From NCBI RefSeq assembly GCF_901709675.1, contig NC_051097.1:2468539-2532538 (forward strand): DNA of 64,000 nt, given 5' to 3'. Below the pieces are notes generated by a model. That model saw only the letters and a program-made list of their open reading frames with translations. It searched no databases and was not told where the DNA came from. Positions within the stretch are counted from its first letter, which is position 1; every line of letters begins with the position of its first letter. This document shows, one piece after another, positions 30,381-41,330 of the stretch. The translations under genes were made by a program, and so were the position numbers. Origin of the DNA: Syngnathus acus (taxonomy: Eukaryota > Chordata > Actinopteri > Syngnathiformes > Syngnathidae).

Positions 30381-30420
<40 letters not shown>
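29632..30420 (+). mobile_element. LINE-like insertion specific to unit 2
   Basis: It interrupts the stretch that in unit 1 reads continuously near 24146-24172. It ends in CCACCCCTGGGGATCAATAA followed by about twelve TCAA/CAAT units. Its last 350 bp match the minus-strand tails at 27651-27977 and 33962-34360. It has no reverse-transcriptase frame, so it is strongly 5'-truncated or non-autonomous. Confidence 0.85.
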
Positions 30421-30421
<1 letters not shown>

Positions 30422-31044
30422 CATTTTTATTGTTAAAAAAATCCTCAAAACAGAATGTTCTCCTGTTTTGATGCCAGTGTTGTGGTGAGTGCAATGTTGC
30501 TAATTTCCTGTCATATTCTATTGGCTCCTTCCAACCAGTGTGTTTCAGATGCAATGTCAACAAGAACATGAGTTCATTGACGCCATTTTTAAGTTGTGTA
30601 AAAGTTGTGTAGTTTAGTTGCAAAGCCAGCTGCAACATAGAATCAAAGTGTACTGAGAAACAGACTGCTTTCTAATTTAGCTGATGGCTTGTGTAAAACA
30701 TTCAGTCGTCTGAAATGCATTATACAATTAAAGACTGTTAAAAGGAAGGCCTGCACTTACAGCAAATGTTCTTATCTTTCACATATAAGATGCAGAAATT
30801 ATTGGTAAGTTTCTGACTCGCAGTCCCACTGGAAAAGCATCACAATGTACCTCTACCAGCTCTGAGTTAAAATGATCTGACTATTATTTCGCCTGGAACG
30901 AACAAATATGTTGATAAATAAATAAGACCTGCAGCAAAGATACAGTCAGATGAGATGAAGCAGACCTCAATGATGAAAACATACTGTACAGTGAACACTG
31001 AACACCATCACATCATTTTAGGACTGTGGACTAGAAACATCTTA

Positions 31045-32916
31045 TTACATATAATTGCACTTGTTATTAAGCACTTCTTTTTGGAGAGCCAAACTGTGGA
31101 CTTGGAAGATCTCCTTTGGGAAGTTTACTTGTTGCTCCTCGTGGATGACACAAAGGCCTGCTCGGCTCACCAGACTGTGGACTATTTTCAGGTCTCGACA
31201 CACGCTGCTGTCCACCTCATCGGGCACCACCCCTTTGTATGAAACATTGTCCTTGATGACGATGAGGCCGTTGGGCCGCAAGGCTTTGTGGCAGCGCCGC
31301 AGGAATTCCACCAGGTGGTTGTCGGTCAGGTGGCCTGGAGTTGAGCATTCCATTTCAGTGTGATTCCAAAATCTCGATTACCATTGTAATTTACTACCTC
31401 TAGCTACTTGATTATGCAGTACCTATTGAAGTGTCTTGTTAGTGTCTATCAGAACACGATGACCAGACTTACCAATGACCCACTGGATCCAGATGACATC
31501 ATAGCGTCCACTCTCTGGAACAAAGTCCTGCAGTCCGCTACAGAAGTAGTTGCCCACTTTCTTGCCATCCTCTCCCAGGTACATCTTAGCTTTGTCCAAG
31601 AACTCCTGCGTCACATCCACGAGGTCAACCGTCTTAAAGAGAGGCAGCAGCAGATGCTTGGAGATCCTCCCAATACCTGCGCCGCAATCCAGAGCGCAGC
31701 CGGCGCTTGTCTTGCCCTCCCCTTCCTGCGCCAATGACAAACACCCACAGGTGACAATAATGCATTGAGGGTATGTTGCAAGATTCAATATCTATCCAGT
31801 GTGGCTATTATTAGACTGGCATGTGAAAAACAGTCGCTGACATGTGATGAGTCAGTGGGGCTCACAGCGCATTTCTTGGTTGTAAAGCTGTAAAAAAATA
31901 CTTTTACTACCAGCAGCCCTTTCTCAGTTTTGATTTCCATTAACACAAAGACATTTGCTGTCAAAATCACAGTTCTGACACGAGCTTATTTTTACCACTC
32001 GTTTTTTGTAGGAAACAGGGGTCATGATGATTTAGGATTTTTCATTGTAGTTAGTATTTAATTGATTTTGACTTTTTTTTTTTAAATTCATTTATTTAAT
32101 ACAGATTTTAAAGCGTGTCTGTTTTTATTTATTTTTGTAAATATTTTAGTTGGATTTTTATTGTTTTATATTTGAATATATAGTTTCAGTGGAGTTCCAC
32201 ATTAAAAAAAGTGAGTATTGCATGAGGTAAACTACAATTCTGTTAAACCTTCCTTCTTCACAGCCACGCAGTAATCAAAATAAATACATATGAAATCGAA
32301 ATGAATTGAGATGAAAAAAAAAAAGAAAATTACACTTAATTTGATGTAAAGTTAATTTTATGAACATAAAATGCAGTTTCAGTTATCACTCTTGTTTTTA
32401 TTTTGTTAACAAAAAATGTTTTTTTCCCGATTATAAATTTTGCGAGTTTTTGTTAACTATACCAACTTTGGTGCGAGAGCAGTGTTTTTCATGCTTCACT
32501 ACTGATTACTAAAGAAGGGTAAAAGTTAGAAACAAACTTTTCTTGTCTTTTGGTACTTTTGGTGATTATATTGTCACAAGTTATAATATTGTGTTCATAG
32601 TTGTTAAAGGTGTTTTTGAATTAATCCTAATACATCGTATAAAGTTATGTATAGATCATTTTACAAAACTGTATATTTTTTCCTTAAAAAATAACCTGTC
32701 ACACAAACCCAGGATGTCATGTGTGTTCAGTGCAACAAGAATTGCTTCAAAAGAATTTACGGCAAGGAATTTGCGAAGGAAAGCCTTGGATCCATTTATA
32801 TCGATGGTGGAGATCCTTCCATAGCCTCCCAGCATGCCGTCCACTGTGGGTGGAACCTCTTTCCAGTAGCATTCAGCATTGGAATAGAAGTTTGTCTCTC
32901 CTGATTTGTCACCCAT
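31045..32916 (-). CDS. ntmt1: NTMT1 duplicate, copy 2, with extended C-terminus
   Basis: A second complete ntmt1 reading frame. Exons in transcript order are 32916-32761, 31725-31473 and 31334-31045, with GT-AG borders at the same places as copy 1. The SAM motif LDCGAGIGR and the IKDN and VDSS active-site segments are intact. Seven residues differ from copy 1: F16C, G52A, R76H, S110G, E170K, R198C and R221Q. The copy-1 stop TAA reads AAA here, so translation would continue for 11 residues (KEVLNNKCNYM) to a stop at 31045-31047. There is no frameshift or internal stop. Two changes to Cys and the stop loss suggest relaxed constraint, but function is not excluded. Copy-2 intron 2 has a GTAAGT donor where copy 1 has GTGAGT. 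Confidence 0.88.
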
Positions 32917-33096
32917 TCTGCTGGAAGCGCAATGCATTCAAAACATTAGTTGAAAAATAATCTAATTGCGTGTTTTTTTCTTCTATATTGTAATTGTTAT
33001 TTAATATGTTTCACATTCTTTCTTAAACACAAGCAATATATTAAATTGCTCTCATGGTAAAATAAGGCAAATGAACCATGAAATCATGAGAAAGAC

Positions 33097-33326
33097 TTAG
33101 ACTTAGACAAACTTTATTGTCATTTTGTCAACACAGGGTGCATACAAAACGAAATTTCGTTGCATACAGCTTTCAACAATGTAGTGATATTGCAATTGAA
33201 TAAAAGTAACATTCTATATAATACTTTAAAGTCAGAATTCTGAGAATAAAGTCAGAATTCTGAGAAAAAAAAGTCAGAATCCTGTCACCCCTCGTTTTTT
33301 TTCTTCACTGGCCCTCATCCTCTTCC
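33097..33326 (-). mobile_element. LINE-like tail replacing part of a unit-2 ntmt1 5' intron
   Basis: The plus strand reads ACTTAGACAAACTTTATTG, the reverse of a common fish LINE end (GACAATAAAGTTTGTCTAAG). It replaces the unit-1 equivalent 26849-26976. A similar tail is at 41085-41330. Confidence 0.6.
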
Positions 33327-33666
33327 GTATGGATGCCACCCAATGCACACAGAAAAATCGAGGGACATTCAAGTGGGGACGGAATGTTTCTAGTATTTCC
33401 ATTTTCCACACACGTGGTAATAACGACACAACTACCTATGGTCAGTCCCACATTAACTTTAAACAATCTTACGTTTTGTTGAGTTAAATACACTGTCTCA
33501 AAGCACATTAACTAGTGACTGGAGTAGTACTCGTAAGTTGCAATGAATTTTTCTTTTTCTTACATATATATATACACTGCATTGATTTTAGCATCTAGCT
33601 CGTTAGCCGATAACAAATTGTTTCCGAGGTGAAATACAAACTCTGAAACACATAAAACATATTAAC

Positions 33667-33782
33667 GGTATCTGGATTCACCTCCTGCTTTGTCAGCTCC
33701 ACGTCCCAATTACTCCCTCTCGAACCCACGTCTTGAGTTTTCTACTTGCGACCATCGCTCTTTGATGCTCGACGTCATTTCC
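33667..33782 (-). promoter_or_regulatory. probable ntmt1 promoter, copy 2
   Basis: The ETS/CRE composite GGAAATGACGTC (minus strand, 33771-33782) and the donor-like GTGAAT are kept as in copy 1. About 20 bp between the donor and the composite have been lost. If the copy-1 promoter works, this one has most of the same parts. Confidence 0.45.
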
Positions 33783-33958
33783 TTATTTGGGTTCTACTCG
33801 AAAGGGGCATCACGGGCGCCTCCTGTTGGTCGTATATAGTCTCTACTCACCTTCACTGTCCTTTCCCCGTTATTTGTGAGCTTTAGAACGATGCATTTCG
33901 AACAACGTCACGCTTGAATGACAGCGTCTTGCAATATTTATTGTATGTTTAACAGGAC

Positions 33959-33961
<3 letters not shown>

Positions 33962-34010
<49 letters not shown>

Positions 34011-34360
34011 TTTATTGATCCCCAGGGGTGGGGAAATTCAGGCCCCAGCAGTATCCACACCACAGAGTGGGTATACAAAAGACACACAGATGGCATGAGC
34101 GCAACTCAATAACTCTCATAAGGCTGCCACACAACGGCGCCACAAAGAAAGTCAGAAAGTGCTCAAGATAAAAGCCATCAAAGCAAATCAAAGCTAAAAG
34201 ACAAAGGAAAAAAAGGAACAGCGGCCAACCAGCACCCCCAATACAAGAGAACACCCCAAAACACACAAAATAGCCTCCACGGGGTCCATCGACAGGTGTA
34301 AGGGCAGTCCAGTTCAACGGCGCCCAATGGACCGTGGTCGTGAATCGGTGAAAACATCAC
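33962..34360 (-). mobile_element. LINE-like 3' tail with (GATT)n end, unit 2
   Basis: Same insertion as 27651-27977 in unit 1, so it predates the duplication. Here it extends about 70 bp further 5', to CGGTGAAAACATCAC. Confidence 0.85.
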
Positions 34361-35309
34361 AATTATTACAATGTTATATTTCATTCCTTGTAATTATAAT
34401 TTGGGTAGTGTATATATTTTTTAAATTTTCAGCAGAGCATCCAATGCCTTCGTGGGTGCCCTGAACAAATTTTAATTTTGGGGCTCTCTCTTTCTGATAA
34501 TAATATTTTCAGTGGGCATTCACACACCTACTATATAATCATGGCAACGTTACACTGCTACAAAGATTTTGACACGTTTCTGAACGTAAAACCATTTTCT
34601 TAAGTAAATACTCGAGCAAAATTTTATCAAGCTCAAATTTAACACTTTTATCAATTTTTAAATTGCTAGAATATCATCCGTCCGTCCGTCCATCCATCCA
34701 GCCATCCGTCATCGGAACCACTTATCCTTACGAAGGTTGCAGGCATATACTAAATGCAGTATTTCAATATTTTACTAGCTCGATTTCAGAAGCAACACGT
34801 TCAAATAAAATCGAGACTCAAGACGCAAACTTAGGGCCGTCCGATGTGGACACAGGATGTTCGGAACTTCAGATACGTGTCGCTCAACGGTCGCTCTTAC
34901 AACCACTGGAGGGCAGTAAAGAGCTACCTCAGATCGAGGCACTCGACTCTGCACTATTTGCTCTGCCGTAACCAGGTGTGTGTAATCCAGCTGTATTTTA
35001 ATATTTGGGTAATTGTAATTAAACCTTCTATTGGTTACAGGTCCACGTGCAAAGTTGAAACCATTACTGAGACATAAATCTAATAATACTACAGTTTCCC
35101 CTATACTTGTTCTGTACTTGTTTCTGTAAGGTTGAGTAAACAGCAGCAGCGGCTTCCAACCTAAGAATGCTAGTCAAAGATTTTCGCCAAAAATTGCAGC
35201 CAACAAGATTTCTTTATGGTTAACAAGTAGCATCACCAGGTAGTGTTTGCTTTCAAATATGACCTGGAATTGACTTGGGCATTTATGTGGGGAGAAACCA
35301 GACGTCGAG
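34361..35309. other. AT-rich stretch present only in unit 2
   Basis: Holds a (CCGT)(CCAT)n run at 34678-34705 followed by a SINE-like end (CACTTATCCTTACGAAGGTT). No gene is recognised. A 77-residue frame at 34844-35077 has no family resemblance that I can name. Confidence 0.4.
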
Positions 35310-36095
35310 CAGTGTTCCCTCTAAGCTGCGCTGCTGCGCAATTGCGCACTGGTCGCACAAGAAACTCCATGCTGCGCACAAAATAAAATTCAGCATAAAC
35401 TGATTGATTAATAGCTAATGTTAGATGTAATCTAATCTAATTAAATGGACGAATGATTTTCTTTCTGTGCCTTTTTGTAGTGTAAATCAGTGCTTGACAG
35501 GTGTCCAGCCAATGATATGATATGGTTCACCTACGCTACAACAACAGTGCGGCAGAGTGAAGAGATGCAAATGCTAAGTGAGCTAACCCCTTATCATGGC
35601 GAAACGAACGAGCAGCGACATATCCACTCGCCAAGCCAAAGTAAATAAGATGCGGCAGTTCTTTTGAGATTGAATGGCTGTCAGAGTGTGTGCAAATAAA
35701 AGAACAAAGGGTGGAACTCGGTGTGAATTTCTCTTTTTCGAGTGAGAAAGGTCTACTATGCAAAACATGCAGTGCAGCCAAAGTGGGGGGCGAGTTTACG
35801 GAGGGAAAAATATAGAAGGAATGGAAGTTGGACTACCTCAAGCGTCACATTCAGCAGAAATGTCATTTGAAAGATGTTGGAATTGTACAAAGACTAAAGA
35901 TGGGACAGGGGATCGGTACATTATTGCGAGAGAGCACAAAAAACGACAGAAAAGGAACTATCTGTCCGTCCGTCCGTCCGTCCGTCCACCATCCATCCAT
36001 CCATCCATCCATCTGGTGTTGCACACAGTGGTCCACAGTGTGCACAGGGAGCTTGTGTGTTTGCACAGACACTTGAGAAATTAGAGGGAACACTG
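35310..36095. mobile_element. non-autonomous hAT-type element with decayed zinc-finger frame
   Basis: The ends CAGTGTTCCCTCTAA and TTAGAGGGAACACTG are inverse. Flanks ACGTCGAG and CCGCCGAG agree at six of eight positions, fitting an old 8-bp duplication. Interior bases encode, with stops and a frame change, a BED/TTF-like zinc-finger relic (LLCKTCSAAKVGGEF, then DYLKRHIQQKCH). A (TCCG)n(ATCC)n run lies at 35963-36013. Confidence 0.85.
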
Positions 36096-36229
36096 CCGCC
36101 GAGACTGACACATGGAGCCCGGCAACCATTAACGCTTACAATTTCACCTTTGAATGACTTCAATGCACCTACATGTTATAGGTGGAAGCACAGGTAGATC
36201 ATGTGAACTCCATCCACAATATCCTAGGC

Positions 36230-36428
36230 CAGGGGTCTCAAACTCCAGTCCTCGGGGGCCGCATTCCTACATGTTTTCCAAGTTTCCCTCGTTAAACACA
36301 CCTGATTCAATTATCAGGCTCCTGCAGAACGTGAGGATGAACTGATCATTTCAATCAGGTGTGTTTAACGAGGGAAACTTGGAAAACGTAGGAATGTGGC
36401 CCGCGAGGACTGGAGTTTGAGACCCCTG
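36230..36428. mobile_element. palindromic hAT-type miniature
   Basis: A 199-bp near-perfect palindrome, CAGGGGTCTCAAACTCCAGT to its inverse. It has a perfect 8-bp target duplication TCCTAGGC (36222-36229 and 36429-36436). It could fold into one long hairpin. Confidence 0.95.
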
Positions 36429-36536
36429 TCCTAGGCAGAGATTCAAACCCAGAACCTTCTTGCTTTGAGTACTAATCAGTCCACTGATGTAATGAACTGT
36501 CACTTGATGACAGACAAACTACAAGATGTCAAAATC

Positions 36537-36881
36537 TGTCACAGTTTGTTTCCTTGTTTTAATGTCATAGTTTCGGTTTGTGTGTCTGTGTGCTCGCCCC
36601 TCCCCTCCTGTGTCTGCTCACAATCTATGTAATTGCCGTCACCTGCCTCTCGTTACCTGTCTTCTATTTAAGTCCTGTCTTCGTGTCGCTCCCTGTCGGA
36701 TTGTTCTTGTCTCGCGTCTCCTCTATTCTAGTCTGCAGTCTGGTCTGCTCTAGTCTTGTTTTGTCTTTCTGTTCCGTTATTCACGTCCCTAGTCGAGTAT
36801 CTATAGTTTGCCTTTTGAGTTTGCTCAATAAACCCTGGTCCAAGCTGCATTTGGTCACCCTGCTCCATTCCTTTCATGACA
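36537..36881 (+). mobile_element. solo LTR, same group as the element at 53043
   Basis: Begins TGTCAC and ends TGACA. It shares with the LTRs at 53043 and 54052 the blocks CTCGTTACCTGT, TATTTAAGTCCTGTC (TATA-like) and AATAAACCCTGGTCCAAGCT (poly(A) signal). No matching 5-bp flanks were found, so the edges may be off by a few bases. Confidence 0.85.
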
Positions 36882-37521
36882 CAAGCACAATGTTACATGA
36901 AAACATATCAAACAGTAATGAATTGTGCTGATGTAAGTTGTGTATCACATTAGCTAAGTCATTATTTATTGACTGGCAATTGGCATAAAAAATCAGACCT
37001 ATATTAAAATGCATCGAGTGTTGTTTTCTGTCGAGCGCAATGGCATACTGCATACAGTTGAGTTATAAGCTTAATATCAGCTATCACTCACCAGTGAGGG
37101 GAGCTCCAGAGCAGTGTTTGCAGTATACTCAGCTCAGCATGATAATTCAATCTTTCCGAGCTGCTAATTCCAGAATTTAATAGACTAACCCTCGGCCCCC
37201 CACTTCACCATGGAAATTACAATCCAGACCATTTCCACGATGGGTGAAATTTGCAATATATCAATATCCCAAATATATAAAACCTTGGCACATTTTTATA
37301 GCATTTTTTTATTTTTTATTTTAAACACTATAAAATAATACAAACCCATTCAAATACATTTAACATGACAGAAAGACAAAAATATTGTATAGAGGCTTTG
37401 CAGCTGACGTCATCAAGCTACCCACATTAGCTTGGCGGCCATCATGGCGGTCAACTTTTCAGTGCCGGTCAACGACTCACACACGCTTTCTTGTTATATC
37501 TGCTGCTATTTGAGCTTAAAA

Positions 37522-37699
37522 ATGCCGGATACCTGCTGTGCTGTTGGATGTAGCAATAGACGAGGCGATAAACCAAATCTTAGCTTCTATAGATTTCCGG
37601 CGAACATGAAAAAACGTGATAAATGGATCGCGGATATTCGTCGTGAACGATGGAAACCTACGATTTACACAAGGATATGCAATGAGGACTTCATATCAG
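37522..37699 (+). pseudogene. THAP-domain exon of transposon origin
   Basis: The 59 codons open MPDTCCAVGCSNRRGD, continue with NLSFYRFP and KWIADIRRERW, and end at a GTATGT donor after ICNEDFIS. THAP fingers use C-x2-4-C ... C-x2-H; here the last position is Asp (CNED), so zinc binding should be lost. No following exon of a transposase was found inside the element. Taken as a relic rather than a host gene because it lies between the inverted repeats. Confidence 0.75.
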
Positions 37700-38063
37700 G
37701 TATGTAAACAAACTATTCACCCCTGATTTGTTTCACAAAATGTGAAATAATACAATATGGGATGATACAAATATGATTGTTGAAAATGCTGGGTGCATTT
37801 TTAGAAAGGCAGCAAGAGCAGCAAGGCAGGGAATGGGATGATTTCTTCAGTTCACCCCCCCGTTTTTATTTTGTGTTTATTTTTTCATGATGCTTGAAAA
37901 CGTTATCAATGTAAATATTGAATTATATTTATTGGTTAAGTTTTCAAGCCAATCAGATGTGGCATCATGCAAAAATAAACAAATAATAAAAATGGTAGCA
38001 ACTTGAACAGACAGGTACAGTATCTGAATGATTTCACTCTATTCAGTTTTTTAATATGTCAAG

Positions 38064-38282
38064 TTATGAAATGCCATTACAAAACAAATCGACGAGGTAA
38101 TTATAAATATCTGGATATGAGCGTTCAGGCAGGTCGGCTGTTGCAAAATGCTCGGGCGATTTTAGCATGCTTCTCGGTAAAAGGTACGGATCCGTTGTGC
38201 CAACAAGGTTCAACTTCTCTCTGTGACGATTCTTGGAGTCTTCATCCAAATGCCTAACTTCGTTGGATAGCAAATCAGCCAT
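38064..38282 (-). pseudogene. second-ORF fragment of the same transposon
   Basis: A 72-residue minus-strand frame containing GTTDPYLLPRSML and YPDIYNYLVDLF. The latter resembles the N-terminal region of the YqaJ-type second ORF of PHIS/ISL2EU elements as I remember it. It stops early, so it is truncated. Confidence 0.5.
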
Positions 38283-38426
38283 AATTCGGAAGAAATCGGT
38301 GAAAACGTAGCGCAGAAATCAGACAATCCATACAAACACGTAGGAACGAGCTGACTAGTTGACCGCCAAGATGGCGGCATAACACAAAATCACGTGATAA
38401 AACCACGTGACTGCAAAGCCTCTATA

Positions 38427-39246
38427 AACAGTGTAACAGTGTACCGATCCCTGTGTGTAAATTTCCTTTTTAAACGTTTATTATTATTCTCCAAACTATC
38501 AAACAATTTATCATCATCGCCTATCACAAGCCAGGAAACAAAATAATAAATTAAATTATTAAAGCGCAAAATGAAAAGCGCAATCTTGGCCATGAGACTT
38601 TTTTATTTTAAATTTCCAGATTAGAAAAGACAGTTTTTTCATACTTTGACTGGTTGTGAGACTTATACTCAAGTGAGATTTCTATACGCAAAATCGCCAC
38701 TCCCTATCATGTTCAAGTTCTTTGTCTGTGCATTACCACCAGTGGCCAGAAGATGGTAGTAATGCACCAAAGATATTTGCCAACCACCTAAAGAAAGTAG
38801 AAGATGATCAGCTGTTCAGCAAGCTTTGCAAAAACAACCTAGATGATTTGAATCTGATGTTTTGGACAGGGGATACTGCTAAAACAGGCTGGATAGAGGC
38901 TCTCGAGGACTGGACTTGCGATCACTATATTAGAGAACAAGGGCGGACATTCGGACACAGTTTGTGACATGTTGCTAGTTTAGCATGCACGAGAACAAGG
39001 ATGTACAGCAATAACAGAACAGAAAATCGAACTTGGTCACAATGTGACATAGGATTTTAATTGAGATAAACCATTTTAAACCAAATAAAAATATGTAGTT
39101 GGAGGGGAAGTTATGTCAAAGTGGAACGCTGTTGTCCGTTGCTGTCAACATTGAGTGCTTTTGGAGATTCACTAACACCACTCTGAATGTGTGCGTGTTT
39201 GGAGAGGCAGAGTGTGCCACTAATTTCAAAATGTTATACAGATGAA
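38427..39246. other. unit-2-only stretch without recognised content
   Basis: No gene, repeat family or regulatory motif that I can support. Short frames here (such as 38722-38967) have no splice context or family match. Confidence 0.4.
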
Positions 39247-39681
39247 CATTTTCCCCAGACGCACCTGATGCACCTGAGCTACGGCACTTCTCTTTTGGGG
39301 CACTCTGAAAAACCAAATCTTTGAGTTTCCGAAAGCTGAGCATATTTACAAATGCACCCATTGATTCGTAAATGGAGGAAATGCGTGTCAGTCCAAGCTC
39401 TACCGTTATTCGTCTCGTTTTTGTAAAAGAAATTCCGAGCTAAAAACTAACCCCCGATTTGAGTGGTCATACCAGAAAGTATGAATGAAATAGCAAAAAT
39501 ATACATTTTGGAGAAATCTTCTGATAATGGCAGGGATGTCACCAGACTTATTTCTTCCTGACTTTTGACATCACTCATCTGTCACTGGCTCTAAATAGCC
39601 AAGCACCACTGTCTCTGACAATGCCTTATCACCACACAGTAACATTAAACAAAGTTCCCAGAGTGGCTCAGAAACAGAGAC
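39247..39681 (-). repeat. unit-2 copy of the block at 27978-28413, with exon-like frame
   Basis: A minus-strand ATG at 39361 opens MGAFVNMLSFRKLKDLVFQS, followed by APKEKCRSSGAS and a CAG/GTGCGT donor-like site near 39262. The same start and donor are kept in unit 1 with one residue changed (G to D). I do not recognise the product. Confidence 0.5.
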
Positions 39682-40722
39682 TTCAGCTATCAGGCTTCTG
39701 TCTTGCGGAACTATCGGCAAGATTCAGTCCTGGGAGCCCTCTCTGAATTCCTTCCCTGAATTAAGAAGCAGTGTCAAAACTTTTTTAAAAGAAAGATTAA
39801 AATTAAGTAGTGGTTGAAGAGCAAATAGAAGTCGGTAGGCTAGCTGTTAGCATATCCGGAAGCTTGAGTAATGCTCAAATTTGTCCTGACTATACTGGAT
39901 ATGTGTACCCCACTTTTCAATAATTTATGCACGATCCACAGTTTCAAGCTTTGAATTGGAAATGAAATGGTTGCATAGGCCTCCTTGTGTAGAGGAGGCT
40001 CCTTCACAAAATAATATGAAGAAAATTATACCAAACAAAAACCCCAGAGCAAAAAAAAAAAAACCTAGGTATGATCATGTTCCTAATGTTGGCATTTCTT
40101 GCATCCCGTTCACCCGGAATTCAGACATGGACAGGTGCGAATGCAGATGGCTACAGAAAGGAAGATAGTGAGAAAAGGAGAAGACAAAGGGACGGAAAAA
40201 GCTATACACTGCTATTCAAACTTTCCTGTTCTGTCTGAGTCTTATTGGAAAAACGTCCGCAGCGAGTCCAGCGCTGAAATTAGATATTGATCCTTCTATC
40301 TCGTTCTCCACCCACACTGGCTAGTTTGGAGACTACATCCCCATCACCCCTTCTGTGGAGATTCCCTCTATTTCATTTAGTCCTTCTTGTCACTCTAGGG
40401 AAATCTTCTCTATTGAGACTCTTTTCCTTAATGCACCCTTGTTTCCAGCCTTTATTTGCTGCGGGTCAAAAGAAGAGCATCCAGAAAATGCTCAGGTGCA
40501 AAATTCAATTCTGCAATTGATTTGTATCTGAAAAATTCAGTCAGAGATTATTTAAAGTCTTGACACATTCAGACCAATATTGTTAGTATAGCAGTGCATA
40601 CAATGAAAATTATAGGACTGGATTCCCAGCGTCCCATTCACAATTTCCTTGATTTGACCTTTGGCCCAAAGACAGCTAGGACAGTTTATGTGACAACCGT
40701 AAACAGGATAAGTCGTCTAGAT
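39682..40722. other. unique flank right of the duplication
   Basis: Bases 39682-39790 could be a decayed LINE reverse-transcriptase end (FSYQASVLRNY in one frame, then a Lys-rich end). The remainder shows no supported gene. An A-run is at 40052-40064. Confidence 0.3.
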
Positions 40723-40880
40723 CAGGGGTTTTCAATCTTGCTCTTAGGGGCCTGGATTCCTACATGTTTGCTACGTCTCCCTGTTGCAACACTTGATTGG
40801 ACCGATCAGGCTTGCTATCTGATCATTTGAATCAAGTTCGTTGCAGCAGGGAGACATAAAACATCTGTACCCGAGTACCA
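40723..40880. mobile_element. hAT-type miniature, partial palindrome
   Basis: CAGGGGTTTTCAATCTTGCT opens a sequence whose middle mirrors itself (CGTCTCCCTGTTGCAACACT against TTCGTTGCAGCAGGGAGAC). It is of the same general type as 36230-36428. The right end is missing or decayed. Confidence 0.6.
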
Positions 40881-41084
40881 GGATGGAATACCCCGAGATG
40901 AACAGAATCTCAACTGTTGTGAACCTGGGACCCAAATTTGTCCCAGTCCCCCACTACAAGGTTCCGCCATTTACCCGTGCCAAGGAAATGATTTCACCTG
41001 TTTTGCCAAATGCAGTAGTTGGTTGTGAATACAATAGACCAGGTTGGCCACTTAGTGTATTTCTCGTGATGCGGTCACATGGGT

Positions 41085-41330
41085 TCAAAGTCAAAGTCTG
41101 CTTTATTGTCAATTTCTTCACATGTCAAGACATACAAAGAGATCGAAATTGCGTTTCCTACTATCCCACAGTGACAAGACATATTACACATTCAAGTAAA
41201 CAATGCAAAAAGTAAAAATAAGAAGGGGAGAAGGGGGAGAGAGTTCAGGATCCTAACAGCCTGGAGTATGAAGCTGTTGGTGAGTCTGGTGGTGCGGACT
41301 CACTTGTTACTTGACAACTCAGGTAATTTG
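41085..41330 (-). mobile_element. LINE-like tail
   Basis: Plus strand TCAAAGTCTGCTTTATTGTC followed by TTCAGGATCCTAACAGCCTG and GGTGGTGCGGACTC is a recurrent fish repeat in reverse orientation. No coding part is kept. Confidence 0.55.

Larger units (their letters stand above)
37388..38426. mobile_element. non-autonomous two-ORF DNA transposon (PHIS/ISL2EU-like)
   Basis: The ends TATAGAGGCTTTGCAG and CTGCAAAGCCTCTATA are inverse. Further in, GGCGGCCATCATGGCGGTCAA and TTGACCGCCAAGATGGCGGC mirror each other loosely. Inside, a THAP-type exon reads inward from the left end and a second frame inward from the right. THAP plus a second ORF of this sort is what I recall of the PHIS/ISL2EU group; the assignment is inference. 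Confidence 0.7.
28422..39681. repeat. segmental tandem duplication, unit 2
   Basis: Direct repeat of unit 1, joined to it by eight filler bases (AGAAACAG). Against unit 1 it lacks the equivalent of 21386-23779 (ndor1 exons 9-14 and the SINE). It has a LINE-like insertion at 29632-30420 and a replaced stretch at 33097-33326. It retains about 4.9 kb (34305-39246) that unit 1 lacks. It ends at CAGAAACAGAGAC, after which the sequence is unique. Confidence 0.92.

Noticed and set aside
34844-35077. Possible exon (VSLNGRSYNHWRAVKSYLRS)
   Set aside because: No splice context or family could be named, and it lies in a repeat-rich stretch. Kept only as a note.
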